Shown piece after piece: positions 12,801 through 25,370 of a stretch of 64,000 nucleotides of DNA. Below the pieces are notes generated by a model. That model was not told where the DNA came from, did not search any database, and saw only the letters and a list, made by a program, of their open reading frames with translations. The stretch's first letter is position 1. Each line of letters opens with the position of its first letter. Position numbers and translations under genes: made by a program. This stretch comes from Auanema rhodensis (taxonomy: Eukaryota; Nematoda; Chromadorea; Rhabditida; Rhabditidae), in assembly GCA_964057225.1 (NCBI GenBank), contig CAXKVF010000082.1:62001-126000 (forward strand). Reading direction: 5' to 3'.

Positions 12801-14608
12801 ACATACCAAGTGCACATCACGTGTACATTTAATTAGCATAAATTAAAGTTCACGTAAATTTCAAAGTCATGGTTACCATGAACCAATATCAATACAAATT
12901 TGTTTTTAGACTAATATGGACATGGGGAATCTAATTTTGAAAACCGCATCTCTTTATCTTTCACGTGAAGCGAGTTACATACCAAGTGCACATCACGTGT
13001 ACATTTAATTAGCATAAATTAAAGTTCACGTAAATTTCAAAGTCATGGTTACCATGCACCAATATCAATAAAATTTTGTTTTTAGACTAATATGGACATG
13101 GGGAATCTAATTTTGAAAACCGCATCTCTTTATCTTTCACGTGAAGCGAGTTACATACCAAGTGCACATCACGTGTACATTTAATTAGCATAAATTAAAG
13201 TTCACGTAAATTTCAAAGTCATGGTTACCATGCACCAATATCAATGAAAATTTGTTTTTAGACTAATATGGACATGGGGAATCTAATTTTGAAAACCGCA
13301 TCTCTTTATCTTTCACGTGAAGCGAGTTACATACCAAGTGCACATCACGTGTACATTTAATTAGCATGAATTAAAGTTCACGTAAATTTCAAAGTCATGG
13401 TTACCATGCACCAATATCAATAAAATTTTGTTTTTAGACTAATATGGACATGGGGAATCTAATTTTGAAAACAGCATCTCTTCATCTTTCACGTGAAGCG
13501 AGTTACATACCAAGTGCAAATCACGTGTACATTTAATTAGCATAAATTAAAGTTCACGTAAATTTCAAAGTCATGGTTACCATGAACCAATATCAATACA
13601 AATTTGTTTTTAGACTAATATGGACATGGGGAATCTAATTATGAAAACCGCATCTTTTTATCTTTCACGTGAAGCGAGTTACATACCAAGTGCAAATCAC
13701 GTGTACATTTAATTAGCATAAATTAAAGTTCACGTAAATTTCAAAGTCATGGTTACCATGAACCAATATCAATACAAATTTGTTTTTAGACTAATATGGA
13801 CATGGGGAATCTAATTTTGAAAACAGCATCTCTTCATCTTTCACGTGAAGCGAGTTACATACCAAGTGCAAATCACGTGTACATTTAATTAGCATAAATT
13901 AAAGTTCACGTAAATTTCAAAGTCATGGTTACCATGCACCAATATCAATGAAAATTTGTTTTTAGACTAATATGGACATGGGGAATCTAATTTTGAAAAC
14001 CGCATCTCTTTATCTTTCACGTGAAGCGAGTTACATACCAAGTGCACATCACGTGTACATTTAATTAGCATGAATTAAAGTTCACGTAAATTTCAAAGTC
14101 ATGGTTACCATGCACCAATATCAATAAAATTTTGTTTTTAGACTAATATGGACATGGGGAATCTAATTTTGAAAACAGCATCTCTTCATCTTTCACGTGA
14201 AGCGAGTTACATACCAAGTGCAAATCACGTGTACATTTAATTAGCATAAATTAAAGTTCACGTAAATTTCAAAGTCATGGTTACCATGAACCAATATCAA
14301 TACAAATTTGTTTTTAGACTAATATGGACATGGGGAATCTAATTATGAAAACCGCATCTCTTTATCTTTCACGTGAAGCGAGTTACATACCAAGTGCAAA
14401 TCACGTGTACATTTAATTAGCATAAATTAAAGTTCACGTAAATTTCAAAGTCATGGTTACCATGAACCAATATCAATACAAATTTGTTTTTAGACTAATA
14501 TGGACATGGGGAATCTAATTTTGAAAACCGCATCTCTTTATCTTTCACGTGAAGCGAGTTACATACCAAGTGCACATCACGTGTACATTTAATTAGCATA
14601 AATTAAAG
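9505..14608 (+). repeat. Zone A block A2, 29 monomers, second copy of A1
   Basis: Follows the A1 marker order monomer by monomer. Differences I saw include T70 near 9926 (G in A1), T104 near 13654, absence of C156 in the last monomer, and absence of one 1056-bp 6-mer. High similarity with a whole-unit length difference points to recent block duplication followed by loss or gain of one 6-mer in one copy. Confidence 0.85.
11617..13376 (+). repeat. Tandem 5-monomer (880-bp) duplication, A2 copy
   Basis: Counterpart of 4753..6512: 11617..12496 and 12497..13376, each C47/A78; A77A78; C47; T50; G46. It keeps the C56 change (near 11850), the A28 change (near 12700) and the final G168, confirming that the doubled state predates the larger block copy. 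Confidence 0.8.
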
Positions 14609-16544
14609 TTCACGTAAATTTCAAAGTCATGGTTACCATGAAGCAATATCAATAAAAATTTGTTTTTAGACTAATATGGACATGGGGAATCTAATTTTGA
14701 AAACCGCATCTCTTTATCTTTCACGTGAAGCGAGTTACATACCAAGTGCACATCACGTGTACATTTAATTAGCATAAATTAAAGTTCACGTAAATTTCAA
14801 AGTCATGGTTACCATGAAGCAATATCAATAAAAATTTGTTTTTAGACTAATATGGACATGGGGAATCTAATTATGAAAACCGCATCTCTTTATCTTTCAC
14901 GTGAAGCGAGTTACATACCAAGTGCAAATCACGTGTACATTTAATTAGCATAAATTAAAGTTCACGTAAATTTCAAAGTCATGGTTACCATGAACCAATA
15001 TCAATACAAATTTGTTTTTAGACTAATATGGACATGGGGAATCTAATTTTGAAAACCGCATCTCTTTATCTTTCACGTGAAGCGAGTTACATACCAAGTG
15101 CACATCACGTGTACACTTAATTAGCATAAATTAAAGTTCACGTAAATTTCAAAGTCATGGTTACCATGCACCAATATCAATAAAAATTTGTTTTTAGACT
15201 AATATGGACATGGGGAATCTAATTTTGAAAACCGCATCTCTTTATCTTTCACGTGAAGCGAGTTACATACCAAGTGCACATCACGTGTACATTTAATTAG
15301 CATAAATTAAAGTTCACGTAAATTTCAAAGTCATGGTTACCATGAAGCAATATCAATAAAAATTTGTTTTTAGACTAATATGGACATGGGGAATCTAATT
15401 TTGAAAACCGCATCTCTTTATCTTTCACGTGAAGCGAGTTACATACCAAGTGCACATCACGTGTACATTTAATTAGCATAAATTAAAGTTCACGTAAATT
15501 TCAAAGTCATGGTTACCATGAACCAATATCAATAAAAATTTGTTTTTAGACTAATATGGACATGGGGAATCTAATTTTGAAAACCGCATCTCTTTATCTT
15601 TCACGTGAAGCGAGTTACATACCAAGTGCACATCACGTGTACATTTAATTAGCATAAATTAAAGTTCACGTAAATTTCAAAGTCATGGTTACCATGAAGC
15701 AATATCAATAAAAATTTGTTTTTAGACTAATATGGACATGGGGAATCTAATTTTGAAAACCGCATCTTTTTATCTTTTACGTGAAGCGAGTTACATACCA
15801 AGTGCACATCACGTGTACATTTAATTAGCATAAATTAAAGTTCACGTAAATTTCAAAGTCATGGTTACCATGAACCAATATCAATAAAAATTTGTTTTTA
15901 GACTAATATGGACATGGGGAATCTAATTTTGAAAACCGCATCTCTTTATCTTTCACGTGAAGCGAGTTACATACCAAGTGCACATCACGTGTACATTTAA
16001 TTAGCATAAATTAAAGTTCACGTAAATTTCAAAGTCATGGTTACCATGCACCAATATCAATAAAAATTTGTTTTTAGACTACTATGGACATGGGGAATCT
16101 AATTTTGAAAACCGCATCTCTTTATCTTTCACGTGAAGCGAGTTACATACCAAGTGCACATCACGTGTACATTTAATTAGCATAAATTAAAGTTCACGTA
16201 AATTTCAAAGTCATGGTTACCATGAACTAATATCAATAAAAATTTGTTTTTAGACTAATATGGACATGGGGAATCTAATTTTGAAAACCGCATCTCTTTA
16301 TCTTTCACGTGAAGCGAGTTACATACCAAGTGCACATCACGTGTACATTTAATTAGCATAAATTAAAGTTCACGTAAATTTCAAAATCATGGTTACCATG
16401 CACCAATATCAATAAAAATTTGTTTTTAGACTAATATGGACATGAAGGATCTAATTTTGAAAACCGCATCTCTTTATCTTTCACGTGAAGCGAGTTACAT
16501 ACCAAGTGCACATCACGTGTACATTTAATTAGCATAAATTAAAG
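14609..16544 (+). repeat. Zone A to B transition, 11 monomers without clear HOR order
   Basis: A mixture of G35, A33 and C33 monomers. The first three (14609..15136) still carry zone A markers (A89, A143, C156). From 15137 the zone A markers vanish. From 15665 zone B features appear: the T104/T114 monomer (15665), T39 (16193) and A77A78G80 (16369). The T104/T114 monomer recurs 880 bp later at 16545. Confidence 0.65.
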
Positions 16545-19500
16545 TTCACGTAAATTTCAAAGTCATGGTTACCATGAAGCAATATCAATAAAAATTTGTT
16601 TTTAGACTAATATGGACATGGGGAATCTAATTTTGAAAACCGCATCTTTTTATCTTTTACGTGAAGCGAGTTACATACCAAGTGCACATCACGTGTACAT
16701 TTAATTAGCATAAATTAAAGTTCACGTAAATTTCAAAGTCATGGTTACCATGAACCAATATCAATAAAAATTTGTTTTTAGACTAATATGGACATGGGGA
16801 ATCTAATTTTGAAAACCGCATCTCTTTATCTGTCACGTGAAGCGAGTTACATACCAAGTGCACATCACGTGTACATTTAATTAGCATAAATTAAAGTTCA
16901 CGTAAATTTCAAAGTCATGGTTACCATGCACCAATATCAATAAAAATTTGTTTTTAGACTAATATGGACATGGGGAATCTAAATTTGAAAACCGCATCTC
17001 TTTATCTTTCACGTGAAGCGAGTTACATACCAAGTGCACATCACGTGTACATTTAATTAGCATAAATTAAAGTTCACGTAAATTTCAAAGTCATGGTTAC
17101 CATGAACCAATATCAATAAAAATTTGTTTTTAGACTAATATGGACATGGGGAATCTAATTTTGAAAACCGCATCTCTTTATCTTTCACGTGAAGCGAGTT
17201 ACATACCAAGTGCACATCACGTGTACATTTAATTAGCATAAATTAAAGTTCACGTAAATTTCAAAGTCATGGTTACCATGCACCAATATCAATAAAAATT
17301 TGTTTTTAGACTAATATGGACATGGGGAATCTAATTTTGAAAACCGCATCTCTTTATCTTTCACGTGAAGCGAGTTACATACCAAGTGCACATCACGTGT
17401 ACATTTAATTAGCATAAATTAAAGTTCACGTAAATTTCAAAGTCATGGTTACCATGAACCAATATCAATAAAAATTTGTTTTTAGACTAATATGGACATG
17501 GGGAATCTAATTTTGAAAACCGCATCTCTTTATCTTTCACGTGAAGCGAGTTACATACCAAGTGCACATCACGTGTACATTTAATTAGCATAAATTAAAG
17601 TTCACGTAAATTTCAAAGTCATGGTTACCATGCACCAATATCAATAAAAATTTGTTTTTAGACTAATATGGACATGAAGGATCTAATTTTGAAAACCGCA
17701 TCTCTTTATCTTTCACGTGAAGCGAGTTACATACCAAGTGCACATCAAGTGTACATTTAATTAGCATAAATTAAAGTTCACGTAAATTTCAAAGTCATGG
17801 TTACCATGAACCAATATCAATAAAAATTTGTTTTTAGACTAATATGGACATGGGGAATCTAATTTTGAAAACCGCATCTCTTTATCTTTCACGTGAAGCG
17901 AGTTACATACCAAGTGCACATCACGTGTACATTTAATTAGCATAAATTAAAGTTCACGTAAATTTCAAAGTCATGGTTACCATGCACCAATATCAATAAA
18001 AATTTGTTTTTAGACTAATATGGACATGGGGAATCTAATTTTGAAAACCGCATCTCTTTATCTTTCACGTGAAGCGAGTTACATACCAAGTGCACATCAC
18101 GTGTACATTTAATTAGCATAAATTAAAGTTCACGTAAATTTCAAAGTCATGGTTACCATGCACCAATATCAATAAAAATTTGTTTTTAGAATAATATGGA
18201 CATGGGGAATCTAATTTTGAAAACCGCATCTCTTTATCTTTCACGTGAAGCGAGTTACATACCAAGTGCACATCACGTGTACATTTAATTAGCATAAATT
18301 AAAGTTCACGTAAATTTCAAAGTCATGGTTACCATGAACCAATATCAATAAAAATTTGTTTTTAGACTAATATGGACATGGGCAATCTAATTTTGAAAAC
18401 CGCATCTCTTTATCTTTCACGTGAAGCGAGTTACATACCAAGTGCACATCACGTGTACATTTAATTAGCATAAATTAAAGTTCACGTAAATTTCAAAGTC
18501 ATGGTTACCATGCACCAATATCAATAAAAATTTGTTTTTAGACTAATATGGACATGAGGAATCTAATTTTGAGAACCGCATCTCTTTATCTTTCACGTGA
18601 AGCGAGTTACATACCGAGTGCACATCACGTGTACATTTAATTAGCATAAATTAAAGTTCACGTAAATTTCAAAGTCATGGTTACCATGCACCAATATCAA
18701 TAAAAATTTGTTTTTAGACTAATATGGACATGGGGAATCTAATTTTGAAAACCGCATCTCTTTATCTTTCACGTGAAGCGAGTTACATACCAAGTGCACA
18801 TCACGTGTACATTTAATTAGCATAAATTAAAGTTCACGTAAATTTCAAAGTCATGGTTACCATGAAGCAATATCAATAAAAATTTGTTTTTAGACTAATA
18901 TGGACATGGGGAATCTAATTTTGAAAACCGCATCTCTTTATCTTTCACGTGAAGCGAGTTACATACCAAGTGCACATCACGTGTACATTTAATTAGCATA
19001 AATTAAAGTTCACGTAAATTTCAAAGTCATGGTTACCATGAACCAATATCAATAAAAATTTGTTTTTAGACTAATATGGACATGGGGAATCTAATTTTAA
19101 AAACCGCATCTCTTTATCTTTCACGTGAAGCGAGTTACATACCAAGTGCACATCACGTGTACATTTAATTAGCATAAATTAAAGTTCAGGTAAATTTCAA
19201 AGTCATGGTTACCATGCACCAATATCAATAAAAATTTGTTTTTAGACTAATATGGACATGGGGAATCTAATTTTGAAAACCGCATCTCTTTATCTTTCAC
19301 GTGAAGCGAGTTACATACCAAGTGCACATCACGTGTACATTTAATTAGCATAAATTAAAGTTCACGTAAATTTCAAAGTCATGGTTACCATGCACCAATA
19401 TCAATAAAAATTTGTTTTTAGACTAATATGGACATGGGGAATCTAATTTTGAAAACCGCATCTCTTCATCTTTCACGTGAAGCGAGTTACATACCAAGTG

Positions 19501-20064
19501 CACATCAAGTGTACATTTAATTAGCATAAATTAAAGTTCACGTAAATTTCAAAGTCATGGTTACCATGCACCAATATCAATAAAAATTTGTTTTTAGACT
19601 AATATGGACATGGGGAATCTAATTTTGAAAACCGCATCTCTTTATCTTTCACGTGAAGCGAGTTACATACCAAGTGCACATCACGTGTACATTTAATTAG
19701 CATAAATTAAAGTTCACGTAAATTTCAAAGTCATGGTTACCATGAACTAATATCAATAAAAATTTGTTTTTAGACTAATATGGACATGGGGAATCTAATT
19801 TTGAAAACCGCATCTCTTTATCTTTCACGTGAAGCGAGTTACATATCAAGTGCACATCACGTGTACATTTAATTAGCATAAATTAAAGTTCACGTAAATT
19901 TCAAAGTCATGGTTACCATGCACCAATATCAATAAAAATTTGTTTTTAGACTAATATGGACATGGGGAATCTAATTTTGAAAACCGCATCTCTTTATCTT
20001 TCACGTGAAGCGAGTTACATACCAAGTGCACATCACGTGTACATTTAATTAGCATAAATTAAAG
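16545..20064 (+). repeat. Zone B 20-monomer HOR (3520 bp), copy 1
   Basis: Starts at a G35/T104/T114 monomer. Private markers include G112 near 16832, A87 near 16982, A77A78G80 near 17675, A148 near 17748, A63 near 18191, C79 near 18383, A77 with G93 and G136 in the monomer at 18481, A91 near 19099, G5 near 19189, C107 near 19467 and T134 near 19846. All recur 3520 bp downstream. The C79 and A77+G136 monomers resemble types abundant in zones C and D, so zone B is a plausible source for them. Confidence 0.9.
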
Positions 20065-23000
20065 TTCACGTAAATTTCAAAGTCATGGTTACCATGAAGC
20101 AATATCAATAAAAATTTGTTTTTAGACTAATATGGACATGGGGAATCTAATTTTGAAAACCGCATCTTTTTATCTTTTACGTGAAGCGAGTTACATACCA
20201 AGTGCACATCACGTGTACATTTAATTAGCATAAATTAAAGTTCACGTAAATTTCAAAGTCATGGTTACCATGAACCAATATCAATAAAAATTTGTTTTTA
20301 GACTAATATGGACATGGGGAATCTAATTTTGAAAACCGCATCTCTTTATCTGTCACGTGAAGCGAGTTACATACCAAGTGCACATCACGTGTACATTTAA
20401 TTAGCATAAATTAAAGTTCACGTAAATTTCAAAGTCATGGTTACCATGCACCAATATCAATAAAAATTTGTTTTTAGACTAATATGGACATGGGGAATCT
20501 AAATTTGAAAACCGCATCTCTTTATCTTTCACGTGAAGCGAGTTACATACCAAGTGCACATCACGTGTACATTTAATTAGCATAAATTAAAGTTCACGTA
20601 AATTTCAAAGTCATGGTTACCATGAACCAATATCAATAAAAATTTGTTTTTAGACTAATATGGACATGGGGAATCTAATTTTGAAAACCGCATCTCTTTA
20701 TCTTTCACGTGAAGCGAGTTACATACCAAGTGCACATCACGTGTACATTTAATTAGCATAAATTAAAGTTCACGTAAATTTCAAAGTCATGGTTACCATG
20801 CACCAATATCAATAAAAATTTGTTTTTAGACTAATATGGACATGGGGAATCTAATTTTGAAAACCGCATCTCTTTATCTTTCACGTGAAGCGAGTTACAT
20901 ACCAAGTGCACATCACGTGTACATTTAATTAGCATAAATTAAAGTTCACGTAAATTTCAAAGTCATGGTTACCATGAACCAATATCAATAAAAATTTGTT
21001 TTTAGACTAATATGGACATGGGGAATCTAATTTTGAAAACCGCATCTCTTTATCTTTCACGTGAAGCGAGTTACATACCAAGTGCACATCACGTGTACAT
21101 TTAATTAGCATAAATTAAAGTTCACGTAAATTTCAAAGTCATGGTTACCATGCACCAATATCAATAAAAATTTGTTTTTAGACTAATATGGACATGAAGG
21201 ATCTAATTTTGAAAACCGCATCTCTTTATCTTTCACGTGAAGCGAGTTACATACCAAGTGCACATCAAGTGTACATTTAATTAGCATAAATTAAAGTTCA
21301 CGTAAATTTCAAAGTCATGGTTACCATGAACCAATATCAATAAAAATTTGTTTTTAGACTAATATGGACATGGGGAATCTAATTTTGAAAACCGCATCTC
21401 TTTATCTTTCACGTGAAGCGAGTTACATACCAAGTGCACATCACGTGTACATTTAATTAGCATAAATTAAAGTTCACGTAAATTTCAAAGTCATGGTTAC
21501 CATGCACCAATATCAATAAAAATTTGTTTTTAGACTAATATGGACATGGGGAATCTAATTTTGAAAACCGCATCTCTTTATCTTTCACGTGAAGCGAGTT
21601 ACATACCAAGTGCACATCACGTGTACATTTAATTAGCATAAATTAAAGTTCACGTAAATTTCAAAGTCATGGTTACCATGCACCAATATCAATAAAAATT
21701 TGTTTTTAGAATAATATGGACATGGGGAATCTAATTTTGAAAACCGCATCTCTTTATCTTTCACGTGAAGCGAGTTACATACCAAGTGCACATCACGTGT
21801 ACATTTAATTAGCATAAATTAAAGTTCACGTAAATTTCAAAGTCATGGTTACCATGAACCAATATCAATAAAAATTTGTTTTTAGACTAATATGGACATG
21901 GGCAATCTAATTTTGAAAACCGCATCTCTTTATCTTTCACGTGAAGCGAGTTACATACCAAGTGCACATCACGTGTACATTTAATTAGCATAAATTAAAG
22001 TTCACGTAAATTTCAAAGTCATGGTTACCATGCACCAATATCAATAAAAATTTGTTTTTAGACTAATATGGACATGAGGAATCTAATTTTGAGAACCGCA
22101 TCTCTTTATCTTTCACGTGAAGCGAGTTACATACCGAGTGCACATCACGTGTACATTTAATTAGCATAAATTAAAGTTCACGTAAATTTCAAAGTCATGG
22201 TTACCATGCACCAATATCAATAAAAATTTGTTTTTAGACTAATATGGACATGGGGAATCTAATTTTGAAAACCGCATCTCTTTATCTTTCACGTGAAGCG
22301 AGTTACATACCAAGTGCACATCACGTGTACATTTAATTAGCATAAATTAAAGTTCACGTAAATTTCAAAGTCATGGTTACCATGAAGCAATATCAATAAA
22401 AATTTGTTTTTAGACTAATATGGACATGGGGAATCTAATTTTGAAAACCGCATCTCTTTATCTTTCACGTGAAGCGAGTTACATACCAAGTGCACATCAC
22501 GTGTACATTTAATTAGCATAAATTAAAGTTCACGTAAATTTCAAAGTCATGGTTACCATGAACCAATATCAATAAAAATTTGTTTTTAGACTAATATGGA
22601 CATGGGGAATCTAATTTTAAAAACCGCATCTCTTTATCTTTCACGTGAAGCGAGTTACATACCAAGTGCACATCACGTGTACATTTAATTAGCATAAATT
22701 AAAGTTCAGGTAAATTTCAAAGTCATGGTTACCATGCACCAATATCAATAAAAATTTGTTTTTAGACTAATATGGACATGGGGAATCTAATTTTGAAAAC
22801 CGCATCTCTTTATCTTTCACGTGAAGCGAGTTACATACCAAGTGCACATCACGTGTACATTTAATTAGCATAAATTAAAGTTCACGTAAATTTCAAAGTC
22901 ATGGTTACCATGCACCAATATCAATAAAAATTTGTTTTTAGACTAATATGGACATGGGGAATCTAATTTTGAAAACCGCATCTCTTCATCTTTCACGTGA

Positions 23001-23584
23001 AGCGAGTTACATACCAAGTGCACATCAAGTGTACATTTAATTAGCATAAATTAAAGTTCACGTAAATTTCAAAGTCATGGTTACCATGCACCAATATCAA
23101 TAAAAATTTGTTTTTAGACTAATATGGACATGGGGAATCTAATTTTGAAAACCGCATCTCTTTATCTTTCACGTGAAGCGAGTTACATACCAAGTGCACA
23201 TCACGTGTACATTTAATTAGCATAAATTAAAGTTCACGTAAATTTCAAAGTCATGGTTACCATGAACCAATATCAATAAAAATTTGTTTTTAGACTAATA
23301 TGGACATGGGGAATCTAATTTTGAAAACCGCATCTCTTTATCTTTCACGTGAAGCGAGTTACATATCAAGTGCACATCACGTGTACATTTAATTAGCATA
23401 AATTAAAGTTCACGTAAATTTCAAAGTCATGGTTACCATGCACCAATATCAATAAAAATTTGTTTTTAGACTAATATGGACATGGGGAATCTAATTTTGA
23501 AAACCGCATCTCTTTATCTTTCACGTGAAGCGAGTTACATACCAAGTGCACATCACGTGTACATTTAATTAGCATAAATTAAAG
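20065..23584 (+). repeat. Zone B 20-monomer HOR (3520 bp), copy 2
   Basis: Matches 16545..20064 at every private marker. The only difference I found is at 23268 (C39) against 19748 (T39). The copy ends precisely where the first 202-bp extended monomer begins (23585), so the zone B/zone C junction coincides with that insertion. Near identity over 3.5 kb means very recent duplication, or an assembly artefact. Confidence 0.9.
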
Positions 23585-23786
23585 TTCACGTAAATTTAAT
23601 CTCGAAAAATTCACGTAAAATTTCAAAGTCATGGTTACCATGAACCAATATCAATAACAATTTGTTTTTAGACTAATATGGACATGGGCAATCTAATTTT
23701 GAAAACCGCATCTCTTTATCTTTCACGTGAAGCGAGTTACATACCAAGTGCACATCACGTGTACATTTAATTAGCATAAATTAAAG
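23585..23786 (+). repeat. Extended 202-bp monomer, copy 1 (zone B/C junction)
   Basis: The unit opens with its first 13 bases, then 12 bases not found at this place elsewhere (AATCTCGAAAAA), then restarts as a full monomer whose first A run has one extra A. The body carries A33, C48 and C79. There are ten such monomers, all with the same 26-bp gain and the same body type, so they descend from one event. This one follows zone B monomers directly, unlike most others, which follow a C22/C33 monomer. Confidence 0.9.
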
Positions 23787-25370
23787 TTCACGTAAATTTC
23801 AAAGTCATGGTTACCATGCACCAATATCAATAAAAATTTGTTTTTAGACTAAAATGGACATGAGGAATCTAATTTTGAAAACCGCATCTCTTTATCTTTC
23901 ACGTGAAGCGAGTTACATACCGAGTGCACATCACGTGTACATTTAATTAGCATAAATTAAAGTTCACGTAAATTTCAAAGTCATGGTTACCATGCACCAA
24001 TATCAATAAAAATTTGTTTTTAGACTAATATCGACATGGGGAATCTAATTTTGAAAACCGCATCTCTTCATCTTTCACGTGAAGCGAGTTACATACCAAG
24101 TGCACATCACGTCTAAATTTAATTAGCATAAATTAAAGTTCACGAAAATTTCAAAGTCATGGTTACCATGAACCAATATCAATAACAATTTGTTTTTAGA
24201 CTAATATGGACATGGGCAATCTAATTTTGAAAACCGCATCTCTTTATCTTTCACGTGAAGCGAGTTACATACCAAGTGCACATCACGTGTACATTTAATT
24301 AGCATAAATTAAAGTTCACGTAAATTTCAAAGTCATGGTTACCATGAACCAATATCAATAAAAATTTGTTTTTAGACTAATATGGATATGGGGAATCTAA
24401 TTTTGAAAACCGCATCTTTTTATCTTTCACGTGAAGCGAGTTACATACCAAGTGCACATCACGTGTACATTTAATTAGCATAAATTAAAGTTCACGTAAA
24501 TTTCAAAGTCATGGTTACCATGAACCAATATCAATAACAATTTGTTTTTAGACTAATATGGACATGGGGAATCAAATTTTGAAAACCGCATCTCTTTATC
24601 TTTCACGTGAAGCGGGTTACATACCAAGTGCACATCACGTGTACATTTAATTAGCATAAATTAAAGTTCACGTAAATTTCAAAGTCATGGTTACCATGCA
24701 CCAATATCAATAAAAATTTGTTTTTAGACTAATATGGACATGGGGAATCTAATGTTGAAAACCGCATCTCTTGATCTTTCACGTGAAGCGAGTTACATAC
24801 CAAGTGCACATCACGTGTACATTTAATTAGCATAAATTAAAGTTCACGTAAATTTCAAAGTCATGGTTACCATGCACCAATATCAATAAAAATTTGTTTT
24901 TAGACTAATATGGACATGGGGAATCTAATGTTGAAAACCGCATCTCTTTATCTTTCACGTGAAGCGAGTTACATACCAAGTGCACATCACGTGTACATTT
25001 AATTAGCATAAATTAAAGTTCACGTAAATTTCAAAGTCATGGTTACCATGAACCAATATCAATAAAAATTTGTTTTTAGACTAATATGGACATGGGCAAT
25101 CTAATTTTGAAAACCGCATCTCTTTATCTTTCACGTGAAGCGAGTTACATACCAAGTGCACATCACGTGTACATTTAATTAGCATAAATTAAAGTTCACG
25201 TAAATTTCAAAGTCATGGTTACCATGAACCAATATCAATTAAAATTTGTTTTTAGACTAATATGGACATGGGCAATCTAATTTTGAAAACCGCATCTCTT
25301 TATCTTTCACGTGAAGCGAGTTACATACCAAGTGCACATCACGTGTACATTTAATTAGCATAAATTAAAG
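23787..25370 (+). repeat. Zone C 9-monomer cassette X, copy 1 (1584 bp)
   Basis: Order of types: A67/A77/G136; C70/C107/C151/A154; A7/C48/C79; T73/T104; C48 with A84 and G125; G88/G107; G88; C79; T46/C79. This series recurs at 26955 and 28539. The G125 change in the fifth monomer converts GCGAG to GCGGG and brings the local sequence closer to a CENP-B box. Confidence 0.88.

Noticed and set aside
18113-18295. 60-codon open frame on the minus strand (also at 21633..21815 and 63807..63989)
   Set aside because: It is the ordinary satellite monomer with one stop codon removed by A63. The same frame is stopped in practically all other monomers, the period of 176 is not a multiple of 3, and there is no codon bias, signal or domain. 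Its repetition reflects the repeat, not selection.
23585-23609. Insertion as a mobile element or attachment site
   Set aside because: It consists of the first 13 bases of the monomer plus 12 bases that partly resemble the monomer's own positions 80-95. It is better explained by aberrant recombination or slippage.
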